DNA from: an uncultured Candidatus Melainabacteria bacterium
Lineage (GTDB): Bacteria; Cyanobacteriota; Vampirovibrionia; Gastranaerophilales; Gastranaerophilaceae
DNA length: 9,254 nt
Direction of reading: 5' to 3'
Assembly: GCA_934675695.1 (NCBI GenBank)
Contig: CAKURN010000044.1
Coordinates: forward strand, 1-9,254
Positions 1 through 5,707 of the stretch are shown piece after piece (position 1 is the stretch's first letter; every line of letters begins with the position of its first letter). Below the pieces are notes generated by a model, which had not been told where the DNA came from, did no database searches, and was given only the letters and a program-made list of their open reading frames with translations. Both the position numbers and the translations under genes were made by a program.

Positions 1-771
1 TTTAGCGTTTCTATTTAGGGCATGTTCTAATTCTTCTACTATTAGGCATGCTCCGCCTTCTCCCATAACAAAACCATCTCTATCTATATCGTAAGGTCTT
101 GATGCTCTTTGTGGTTCATCACATCTTTTTGATAGTGTTCTTGCTGCAGTAAATGCTCCTATTCCTATGTGTGTCATAACAGCTTCTGCACCACCTGCAA
201 TGATTACATCAGCATCACCATATTGAATAGAACGGAATGCATCGCCGACGCAGTGTGCACTTGTTGCACAAGCTGTAACGATTGCTTTGTTTACGCCTTT
301 TGCACCATGACGCATAGAAACTCTACCTGCTGCCATATTTGGAATAAGCATAGGAACAGTGAATGGAGAGCATTTTGTAGGGCCTCTATCGATGATTGCT
401 TTGTGATTTTTTTCAAAAGTGTCAAAACCACCTGCACCAGAACCTACAATAACCCCTACTCTATATGGGTCTTCTTTTGAAATATCCAGTTTGCTATCTT
501 TTACGGCTTCGTCTGATGCAACACAAGCAAATTGTGTAAATCTGTCCATGCGTTTCATTTCTTTAGCGTCTAAAAGTTCTTTTTCTTTTACTTCGTCTTC
601 AAAAGTAGTTACTTCTCCGCCAAATGTAACGCTATGCCCTTCTAGAGGCATTCTGGTTATTGTTTTGATACCGGATTTTCCTTCTTTTAATGAGTTCCAA
701 AATTTGTCAACTCCACAGCCATAAGGGCTAACAATGCCAATACCGGTAACAACTACACGCCTTTTATTCAT
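1..771 (-). CDS. fabF: 3-oxoacyl-ACP synthase II (beta-ketoacyl-ACP synthase), C-terminus cut by window edge
   Basis: This thiolase-fold condensing enzyme joins malonyl-ACP to a growing acyl-ACP in the cytoplasmic type II fatty-acid elongation cycle. The 257 visible codons begin MNKRRVVVTGIGIVSPYG, the typical KAS-II N-terminus. The nucleophile is Cys168, in the motif VTACATSAHCVGDAF. GVIVGSGAGG (about 106-115), IIAGGAEA (190-197) and SRPYDIDRDGFVMGEG (224-239) are also classic FabF segments. The family is about 410 residues long, so roughly 155 residues, including the two catalytic histidines, lie beyond the left edge. The start at 771 is fixed by a GAGGAG Shine-Dalgarno site (about 776-781) four bases upstream. 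The gene follows acpP on the same strand with a 110-bp gap, and I see no convincing promoter in that gap, so read-through from the acpP promoter is likely. Family identity is very secure; choosing FabF over other KAS types rests on the motifs and the acpP neighbour. Confidence 0.96.
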   Translation of the reverse strand, partial: MNKRRVVVTGIGIVSPYGCGVDKFWNSLKEGKSGIKTITRMPLEGHSVTFGGEVTTFEDEVKEKELLDAKEMKRMDRFTQFACVASDEAVKDSKLDISKEDPYRVGVIVGSGAGGFDTFEKNHKAIIDRGPTKCSPFTVPMLIPNMAAGRVSMRHGAKGVNKAIVTACATSAHCVGDAFRSIQYGDADVIIAGGAEAVMTHIGIGAFTAARTLSKRCDEPQRASRPYDIDRDGFVMGEGGACLIVEELEHALNRNAK

Positions 772-819
772 AACTCTCCTCAAATCTAATTTTTTAATGG
801 TCAACATCGGATTTAAAAA

Positions 820-857
820 CAAAAGACTGTTACAGCTATTTGTTGCACAGTCTTTTG
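820..857 (-). terminator. Terminator-like hairpin between acpP and fabF (possible attenuator)
   Basis: An exact 11-bp inverted repeat (CAAAAGACTGT at 820-830, ACAGTCTTTTG at 847-857) encloses a 16-nt loop. Read on the minus strand, the second arm is followed at once by five T residues; read on the plus strand it is not, so it fits transcription from acpP. The stem has only four G/C pairs and is probably weak. Since fabF has no evident promoter of its own, the inferred role is partial termination or transcript-end stabilisation that makes ACP mRNA more abundant than fabF mRNA. Confidence 0.6.
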
Positions 858-881
858 ATTGATAGTAAAGTTTAAACTTAC

Positions 882-1121
882 TTATTGGTGAGCTTCGATA
901 TAAGAAACTGCATCTTGAACTGTTGCGATTTTTTCTGCATCTTCATCAGGAATGTCACAACCGAATGCTTCTTCAAAAGCCATAACTAATTCAACTGTAT
1001 CTAATGAATCAGCACCTAAATCACCAGCAAATGATGCTTGTGGTGTAACAGTTGATTCATCTTCAATACCAAGTTGGTCTATTACAACTTTTTTTACTTT
1101 TTCAAAAATTTCTGTACTCAT
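882..1121 (-). CDS. acpP: Acyl carrier protein
   Basis: This is the small acidic carrier that holds growing acyl chains on a 4'-phosphopantetheine arm for fatty-acid synthesis, and supplies acyl groups for phospholipids and lipid A. The 79-residue protein matches the usual 75-80 residue family length. The attachment serine is Ser39 in GDLGADSLDTVELVMAFEE, the hallmark motif, followed by helix III (DIPDEDAEKIATVQDAVSYI). The start at 1121 is preceded by GAGGT with good spacing. The frame stays open upstream to 1193, but that longer start would lie upstream of the -10 box at 1165-1170 and would add residues unlike any ACP, so it is rejected. fabF lies downstream on the same strand, the common acpP-fabF order. 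The gene has its own strong promoter, as expected for one of the most abundant bacterial proteins. Confidence 0.97.
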   Translation of the reverse strand: MSTEIFEKVKKVVIDQLGIEDESTVTPQASFAGDLGADSLDTVELVMAFEEAFGCDIPDEDAEKIATVQDAVSYIEAHQ

Positions 1122-1164
1122 TTTTACCTCAATTAAATAATACTTTCTATTTACTACATGCTCA

Positions 1165-1193
1165 ATTATATAAGCTACAAGTTTTTTTTGCAA
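1165..1193 (-). promoter_or_regulatory. Sigma-70-type promoter of acpP-fabF
   Basis: On the minus strand, -35 TTGCAA (1193-1188) and a perfect -10 TATAAT (1170-1165) are separated by exactly 17 bp. The spacer carries a run of eight A/T bases next to the -35 box. Transcription should begin near 1158, giving a leader of about 37 nt that contains the GAGGT ribosome site of acpP. This promoter position decides the acpP start in favour of 1121. Confidence 0.85.
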
Positions 1194-1205
1194 ATTTATA
1201 AATTT
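1192..1205. other. 14-bp perfect palindrome at the acpP -35 edge
   Basis: AAATTTATAAATTT reads identically on both strands. It touches the outer end of the acpP -35 box and lies in the intergenic region between acpP and the divergent WYL-regulator genes. It could be an operator, an A/T-rich promoter-enhancing (UP-like) element, or chance in AT-rich DNA. It does not resemble the FapR operator known to control fatty-acid genes in Firmicutes. Nothing else is visible in the remaining 1206-1309 stretch beyond AT-rich sequence. Confidence 0.35.
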
Positions 1206-1309
1206 ATTTTTCTGAAAAAATCGCTATTTTGCCTGTATTGCTTGTTTTTATTGTGTAGTTTTGTAAATAATTAAATTTTTCAATGGATATTTTTGTAGAT
1301 AAAATTTAT

Positions 1310-1315
1310 TATAAT
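1310..1315 (+). promoter_or_regulatory. Candidate -10 box for the WYL-regulator operon
   Basis: A perfect TATAAT ends six bases before the ATG at 1322, so a transcript begun at the usual distance would start at or next to that ATG. No good -35 lies 16-18 bp upstream (the TTGTAG at 1293-1298 is only 11 bp away). The call is therefore tentative. Confidence 0.3.
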
Positions 1316-1321
1316 ATTCCC

Positions 1322-2227
1322 ATGGAAAAGCCCGAAAAAAACGGAATTGTTCAGAAGTTGCTTTTGCTTGTTAATATGTTAGCTAACAAAAAGCTTTCAA
1401 AAACAGATATAATTTCTGACTTTCAAAAACACAATATACTTGTTTCAAAGACTTCTATAGACAAATATATACAGATTTTAATTAACAACGGTTTTTTGAT
1501 TGAAAGAGAAAAACAAAAAGCTAAAAATACTTATTCTTTAAAAATTGATACAACAAAAAACAATCTGGACGAAGAAAGTGAACTTATTTTTCAAGAATTA
1601 AAAAAAATCATAATTTCGCAAAAAGATTACAATTTTGTAAAAAATTCGGTTTATTTGTTTTATAAAATCGCTTCTTTGTTTGATGAAGATTCTGTTTCTA
1701 AAGTTGCAAATTTTGGCTATTATTCTACAATAAATTGGTTTTTGGTAAACGAGCTTGAAAAACACTGTTTTGATAAAGATATTATTGAAATTGAATATAT
1801 TTTGCCAAACGGTGTAAATAGAGATATAAAAATTCACGCAGACAAACTCAGCATAAGAGGAAAATCGGCAAGATTGTATTTAGTGGGTGCTATAAATGAC
1901 AGTTCTTGTTTTTCTTGTTTGCCTGTTGATAGAATTTTTTCAATAAAAAAAGTTTTAAGAAAAAAAGTTTGTTTTGAATTGCCTGTAAGATTTTTGAAAT
2001 ATACAATTTCTAAAAACAATTTTGTTGAATTTGGGATTGAAGATGATGAAACACTTCTGTTTATGGATAGCGAAAAAGCAACTATACTATCGCCTGTAAT
2101 TGATGAATTTATGGTTGCACAAAGAATTTTGTACCATTGTCCGGATGTTTTTTATATTTCTGATGAAAAAATAAAATCTATTGTTTTTGAAAAACTCAAA
2201 AAACTGGAGGAAATTTATGGAAAATAA
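1322..2227 (+). CDS. HTH-WYL-WCX transcriptional regulator, first of a tandem pair
   Basis: Predicted cytoplasmic DNA-binding regulator of 301 residues. A winged helix-turn-helix (about 7-74, with LSKTDIISDF and SKTSIDKYIQILINNGFLIE) is followed by a linker. A WYL domain spans about 145-210: a charged first strand, then RLYLVG (184-189) where the canonical W-Y-L signature sits, then the conserved DRI (203-205). A WCX-like tail (about 215-298) contains VAQRILYHCPDVFYISDEKI. WYL domains bind ligands such as nucleic acid or nucleotides in characterised regulators; the ligand and targets here are unknown. The signature tryptophan is replaced by leucine. The start is uncertain: 1322 and 1283 both lack a Shine-Dalgarno site. 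I prefer 1322 because the HTH then begins a few residues in, as in the next gene, and because of the TATAAT just upstream. It overlaps the next gene by 11 bp. Domain call fairly sure; function unknown. Confidence 0.78.
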   Translation: MEKPEKNGIVQKLLLLVNMLANKKLSKTDIISDFQKHNILVSKTSIDKYIQILINNGFLIEREKQKAKNTYSLKIDTTKNNLDEESELIFQELKKIIISQKDYNFVKNSVYLFYKIASLFDEDSVSKVANFGYYSTINWFLVNELEKHCFDKDIIEIEYILPNGVNRDIKIHADKLSIRGKSARLYLVGAINDSSCFSCLPVDRIFSIKKVLRKKVCFELPVRFLKYTISKNNFVEFGIEDDETLLFMDSEKATILSPVIDEFMVAQRILYHCPDVFYISDEKIKSIVFEKLKKLEEIYGK

Positions 2228-3074
2228 TATTTCAAAAATTCCAATTTGTCTTCTTTTGAGGCTTTTAAAGGATAGTGTATCAAAAGAAGAAATATTGAAA
2301 GAATTTTCTATAAAAGAAACCACGTTTTACAAATACATTCAATACATTAAAGAAGCCGGTTTTATTGTTGAAAATGAAAAAAATAAATACAAAATCTCTG
2401 TTTTTTGCGATTCTTTAAAACTGAACGAAACAGATGTCGAGTTTTTTGTAGATATTTTAAATGCTGCAGACAATTATCTTTCTTTTGAAAAAGCTAAAAT
2501 ATTTAAAAAATATTTTATGAAATCTTTGAAATTTTCAAATTTGGAAACATTTGAAAAAATAAAAAATAAATACGAAAATTCAAAAAGCAAAAATATCCAA
2601 CAATCAAAAATTGATGCATTAAATAAATATATTTTAAATGACAAAACACTCAATATAACAACAAAAGACGAAAAAAAACTCTTAATAAAACCAAAAAATA
2701 TAATATATGAAAAAGATAATGTAAGTTTGAAATTTTTTAACAAAGAAGACAAAACCACCCAAATTCTGCCTTTGGTTTTTATATTAAAAATGAATGTTGT
2801 ATCTGATAGTGATTTGTATATTGAAAATTCTAAAGAAACAATATTTGAACTAAACGGAAAATTGGCTCTTAGTTATATTTTAAAAGAAAATGAAAGAATA
2901 ATAGACAAATTCGACAACAAAATCGTAATTGCAAACTCTAACGGCAATAAAAATTATTTATTTAAAAGACTTTTGCGATATGATATATTTTGTAAAGTGC
3001 TTTTTCCAAAAAAAGACGTTGAAGATTTTAGAAAATTTATCAAAAGTTCAATTGAAAACATAAGCAAATGTTAA
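2217..3074 (+). CDS. Diverged HTH-WYL-WCX-like regulator, second of a tandem pair
   Basis: A 285-residue protein with the same order of parts as its upstream neighbour, but more diverged. The N-terminal winged HTH is at about 8-62 (SKEEILKEFSIKETTFYKYIQYIKEAGFIVE). A long charged helical linker follows (about 65-140), then a WYL-like barrel (about 142-195) in which the signature position reads VSLKFF, so the W-Y-L residues are lost. A WCX-like C-terminus (about 215-282) has FKRLLRYDIFCKVLFPKKDVEDF. The start at 2217 is set by an excellent GGAGGAAATTT ribosome site and lies inside the end of the first regulator gene, so the two are almost certainly co-translated. The two proteins look like old paralogues. 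In Actinobacteria the tandem WYL proteins PafB and PafC work as a pair; similar pairing here is inference. Codon use is strongly A-rich, with abundant Lys, Asn and Phe. Confidence 0.7.
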   Translation: MENNISKIPICLLLRLLKDSVSKEEILKEFSIKETTFYKYIQYIKEAGFIVENEKNKYKISVFCDSLKLNETDVEFFVDILNAADNYLSFEKAKIFKKYFMKSLKFSNLETFEKIKNKYENSKSKNIQQSKIDALNKYILNDKTLNITTKDEKKLLIKPKNIIYEKDNVSLKFFNKEDKTTQILPLVFILKMNVVSDSDLYIENSKETIFELNGKLALSYILKENERIIDKFDNKIVIANSNGNKNYLFKRLLRYDIFCKVLFPKKDVEDFRKFIKSSIENISKC

Positions 3075-3349
3075 ACAAAAAAACACAAAAAATATACTTG
3101 TCATTGGGTACTATATCGCTTTTTCTTTCTGTAGCAATAGTAACGGTAGTGCCTATATTGATGCGATTTGTTTTAGAGTGGAATTGCTTTAGAGTAGTTT
3201 TTTCTGTAGTGGAACTTTTTTTAATGATTTTGTGCAGCGTTTTTTATTTGTTTTCCCAAAGGTATTATATTTTTCAACTTTATAGCTTAGGTTTTGCTTT
3301 TTTGTACTTTTATTTCTTTAAAGGGCTTTACGTATTTTTGATAGACTAA
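3068..3349 (+). CDS. Small three-helix membrane protein of unknown function
   Basis: I do not recognise a family. The 93-residue product is very hydrophobic, with three predicted membrane segments at about 9-32, 41-63 and 67-91. They are joined by short loops bearing Arg33, Glu37, Arg42, Gln64 and Arg65. The N-terminus is Lys-rich (MLNKKTQK), which suggests a cytoplasmic N-terminus and an outside C-terminus by the positive-inside rule. The ATG overlaps the last seven bases of the second WYL regulator and has no clear Shine-Dalgarno site of its own, so translation by coupling is likely. A strong terminator follows 24 bp after the stop. The position as last gene of a three-gene overlapping unit suggests a link to the two regulators, for example as signal input or as target, but the sequence does not show which. 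Confidence 0.65.
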   Translation: MLNKKTQKIYLSLGTISLFLSVAIVTVVPILMRFVLEWNCFRVVFSVVELFLMILCSVFYLFSQRYYIFQLYSLGFAFLYFYFFKGLYVFLID

Positions 3350-3373
3350 TTTTATAAATTTTACAAAAGATGA

Positions 3374-3413
3374 AAAAAAGATGACCTTTATTTTGATTTT
3401 GGTCATCTTTTTT
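3374..3413. terminator. Bidirectional intrinsic terminator between the WYL operon and rpsU
   Basis: A 13-bp perfect stem (AAAAAAGATGACC at 3374-3386 with GGTCATCTTTTTT at 3401-3413) encloses a 14-nt loop. Each strand ends in a run of six or seven T after the G/C-containing part of the stem, so it can stop the plus-strand membrane gene and the minus-strand rpsU, which converge here. Confidence 0.88.
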
Positions 3414-3423
3414 ATTTTAAAAG

Positions 3424-3597
3424 TTATACTTTTCTTTTTCTTGCAGCTTCAGATTTTCTTTTTTTCTTTACAGATGGTTTTTCATATCTTTCTCTGCGTT
3501 TGATTTCTGATAGAATACCAGCTTTTTGAATTTTTTTCTTAAATCTTTTTAAAGCTGATTCGATGCTTTCGTTTTCACGAACTCTAACTTCTGGCAT
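3424..3597 (-). CDS. rpsU: 30S ribosomal protein S21
   Basis: Small, very basic 30S subunit protein of 57 residues that sits near the 3' end of 16S rRNA and assists translation initiation. The sequence reads MPEVRVRENESIESALKRFKK, then KAGILSEIKRRERYEKPSVKKKRKSEAARKRK, which matches S21 throughout, including the Arg/Lys-rich tail. The start at 3597 is chosen because an AGGAGG site lies eight bases upstream; the in-frame GTG at 3606 overlaps that site and cannot be the start. It stands alone with its own promoter and shares its terminator with the convergent membrane-protein gene. Confidence 0.96.
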   Translation of the reverse strand: MPEVRVRENESIESALKRFKKKIQKAGILSEIKRRERYEKPSVKKKRKSEAARKRKV

Positions 3598-3640
3598 GTT
3601 TTTCACCTCCTTCGTGAACTAAAAGTTACTTTTCTAGTTG

Positions 3641-3669
3641 ATACTAACATAAAGAAAAATCGCCGTCAA
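3641..3669 (-). promoter_or_regulatory. Strong promoter of rpsU
   Basis: On the minus strand, -35 TTGACG (3669-3664) and -10 TAGTAT (3646-3641) are separated by exactly 17 bp, with a TGT immediately before the -10 (extended -10 form). Transcription should begin near 3634, leaving a leader of about 37 nt that carries AGGAGG. The strength fits a ribosomal protein gene. Confidence 0.85.
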
Positions 3670-3696
3670 ATCTTGATGTTTTTAAGAAAATAAAAT

Positions 3697-3727
3697 TTAC
3701 AAAACTTAATATTTTAGTGAGTATAAT
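3697..3727 (+). promoter_or_regulatory. Candidate promoter of the GH77-like gene
   Basis: A perfect -10 TATAAT (3722-3727) lies 40 bp before the start at 3768. The best -35 is TTACAA (3697-3702) with a long 19-bp spacer, so strength is uncertain. It lies back to back with the rpsU promoter; the -35 boxes are about 28 bp apart and do not overlap. Confidence 0.55.
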
Positions 3728-3767
3728 ATATACAAATATCAGTGTTGTTAGAAAAGGAAAAATAAAA

Positions 3768-5639
3768 ATGAAAGTTAACTATGTTGCAAAGTCACCTAGT
3801 TTTGCTCGTGCATTAACGCTACAAGAAGAACAAGGATTGAAAAAAGTTACAAAAGAAGCATTAGACGAATTGGGAATTGATCAAATAAGCACCACTTTTT
3901 TTGATTTTACTATGCCTAATGACAAATACAATACTGGTATAGGTACTACATTTTCAAAAAAAGGTATCGAAACAGCTGAATTTGCAAATACGTATTTTGG
4001 CATGACAAATTTGCAAGTCGGACCTCAAGGTGAAGTTTCTGATTTTATTCGCTCGCCTTATTCCGGAACAACTTTTTCATTAGGCATGCAGAATATCTCT
4101 CCTGAAAAATTAACAACAAAAGAATATGGAAAAATTTTAACTTCAAAAGACTTGAATTTTTCTCCATATACAACAACTGTAAAAGACGACACGACAGTTG
4201 ATTATAAACATGTGTTTTCAGAAAAAGAAGGCATAAAACCATTATTGAAAACAGCCTTTGTAAATTTTAAAAATTTAGATGAAACTTCTGAACTAAAACA
4301 AGATTTTGAAAAATTCAAAAAGAACAATTCATATTGGCTTGAAAGAGATTCTTTGTTTGAAACATTAGCTTATGAATATGGAAGCGAAGATTCTTCTACT
4401 TGGAGCGAAAAAGATAGAAACCTTTTTGCTGATGAAAATAAAATTGACCACAAAAGAATCAAAGAGCTCAAAAAAATAAACGATGATGACAATATAAATG
4501 TCGTTGAATTTAATGAGTTTGTTCAATTTATTGCAGATAAACAACAACAAGAAACTAAAAAATCCTTAAACAAACTGGGTATCACAATCAGTGGCGATTG
4601 TCATATCGGTTTTCCGCAAAAAGAAATTTGGGCACACAAGAGTGCTTTTTATGATAATGGTGCTATGTTTGGTTGTGACAGAGATGGCAACGGACAATTT
4701 ATTACTTGTTGGACAGAAGCTCCTGATGTTTCAAAATTAAACAAAGAAGCCGGTGAATTGTATAGACAAAAATTTGCTATGCTAATGAAAAGAAACAATG
4801 GAATTAGAATAGACGCTGCTTGGCAGTTGGTTTATCCTACTCTTGTATTGCCTACGCAAAAAGATGCAGATGGAAATATGAGAGGTGTTCTTGCTCACAA
4901 TCAACCTGAAGTTGGTGCAAAAATAATAAACATTTTAAAAGAAGAAGCAAAAAAAGCAGGCGTAAGTGAAAATAGAATAAATCTAGAAATGCTAGATGGG
5001 GCAGGAAAAAGCTGGAAAGCCTTAAATAATCCTGAAGTAAAATCTGCAATAAAAGATATGAATTGTATTCACACAATGCAATATATGGGCAAAACTTGGG
5101 GATACGCAGGTCACTACAGAAGCAAAAACTCTGGTGCATTTAATCACTCTACAGAAATGGCAATAGGAACCCACGACGATAAACCCGCAAAAACTCTTGC
5201 TTCTAATATGTCTGATGAACAAATCGATATCATGTCTAGCGAACTTTCTATGAATCGCAATTTCTTTAACAACATGAAAAATAGAGTTAATGGCTTGTTT
5301 GCAATGTTATTTACAAATACTCCAAAAAACTACCTAGAACCTAAAGGTAGAGTTTCCATGACAATTACAGATGCCGTTGGAAGCAATAGAAGAATTAATG
5401 TTCCAAATACTCAAAAAGGAAACTGGGAATTTAGATTGGGTGAAAATTGGGAAAAAGAATATTTTGAAAAATTAGCAGATAACTCTGCATTCAATTTACC
5501 TCAATCGCTATCTATAGCCCTAAAAGCAAAAGAAGGAACTTCTGATTTGACACGCAAATTAGACAACTATTCTGAAATTTTAAAATCTGATGGCCCTATG
5601 ACAAGAAAAGAAGCAAACAAATTAAACCAAAATGCATAA
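3768..5639 (+). CDS. Diverged GH77-type 4-alpha-glucanotransferase-like protein
   Basis: Predicted cytoplasmic glycoside hydrolase family 77 protein of 623 residues (MalQ is commonly 500-700). GH77 enzymes move alpha-1,4-glucan segments between maltodextrin or glycogen chains. Visible MalQ landmarks in order: NLQVGPQGEV...RSPYSGTTFS (81-104, the substrate-site loop region); SYWLERDSLFETL (188-200); GITISGDCHIGF (271-282); catalytic nucleophile Asp349 in NGIRIDAAWQ; acid/base Glu407 in INLEMLDG; third acid Asp470 in GTHDD; and the C-terminal signature RRINVPNTQKGNWEFRL (541-557). The usual P-P-D and G-Q-x-W-G segment after the GD motif is not recognisable; GQFITCW (309-315) stands in its place. 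No signal peptide. The start at 3768 has AAGGAA eight bases upstream; the GTG at 3717 precedes the -10 box and is rejected. No malP or glgP is adjacent. Family fold is confident; donor, acceptor and even activity are not shown. Confidence 0.85.
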   Translation: MKVNYVAKSPSFARALTLQEEQGLKKVTKEALDELGIDQISTTFFDFTMPNDKYNTGIGTTFSKKGIETAEFANTYFGMTNLQVGPQGEVSDFIRSPYSGTTFSLGMQNISPEKLTTKEYGKILTSKDLNFSPYTTTVKDDTTVDYKHVFSEKEGIKPLLKTAFVNFKNLDETSELKQDFEKFKKNNSYWLERDSLFETLAYEYGSEDSSTWSEKDRNLFADENKIDHKRIKELKKINDDDNINVVEFNEFVQFIADKQQQETKKSLNKLGITISGDCHIGFPQKEIWAHKSAFYDNGAMFGCDRDGNGQFITCWTEAPDVSKLNKEAGELYRQKFAMLMKRNNGIRIDAAWQLVYPTLVLPTQKDADGNMRGVLAHNQPEVGAKIINILKEEAKKAGVSENRINLEMLDGAGKSWKALNNPEVKSAIKDMNCIHTMQYMGKTWGYAGHYRSKNSGAFNHSTEMAIGTHDDKPAKTLASNMSDEQIDIMSSELSMNRNFFNNMKNRVNGLFAMLFTNTPKNYLEPKGRVSMTITDAVGSNRRINVPNTQKGNWEFRLGENWEKEYFEKLADNSAFNLPQSLSIALKAKEGTSDLTRKLDNYSEILKSDGPMTRKEANKLNQNA

Positions 5640-5662
5640 ATAAATACGATACAAATAATCTT

Positions 5663-5700
5663 TTAAAAAGCCCGCTTTATAAATAAGACGGGCTTTTTAA
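5663..5700. terminator. Bidirectional intrinsic terminator between the GH77-like and WecA-like genes
   Basis: A 12-bp perfect stem (TTAAAAAGCCCG at 5663-5674 with CGGGCTTTTTAA at 5689-5700) encloses a 14-nt loop. The G/C core (GCCCG/CGGGC) followed by five T on each strand serves both converging genes: it lies 23 bp after the plus-strand stop and 7 bp after the minus-strand stop. Confidence 0.92.
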
Positions 5701-5707
5701 AAATATC

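Noticed and set aside
169..724. Plus-strand open frames of about 100 codons at 169-480 and 419-724.
   Set aside because: They are antisense to fabF, whose protein is conserved throughout; their translations (Cys/Thr-rich and Ser-rich) resemble no family and have no ribosome site.
1122..1193. Longer start for acpP at 1193.
   Set aside because: It lies upstream of the -10 box, so it would not be on the transcript, and the real ATG at 1121 has a good Shine-Dalgarno site and the normal ACP N-terminus.
1293..1315. TTGTAG with TATAAT as a full promoter for the WYL operon.
   Set aside because: The spacer is only 11 bp, too short for a sigma-70 promoter; only the -10 is kept, at low confidence.
1598..2758. 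Minus-strand frames inside the WYL regulator genes.
   Set aside because: They are shadows of A-rich plus-strand codons, giving Phe/Ile/Leu-rich translations with no domain and no ribosome site.
3717..3767. GTG start at 3717 for the GH77-like gene.
   Set aside because: It lies before the TATAAT and has no ribosome site, while the ATG at 3768 has AAGGAA at proper spacing.
4852..5222. Minus-strand frames within the GH77-like gene.
   Set aside because: They oppose a conserved protein-coding region with catalytic motifs and give low-complexity Leu/Phe/Cys-rich translations.
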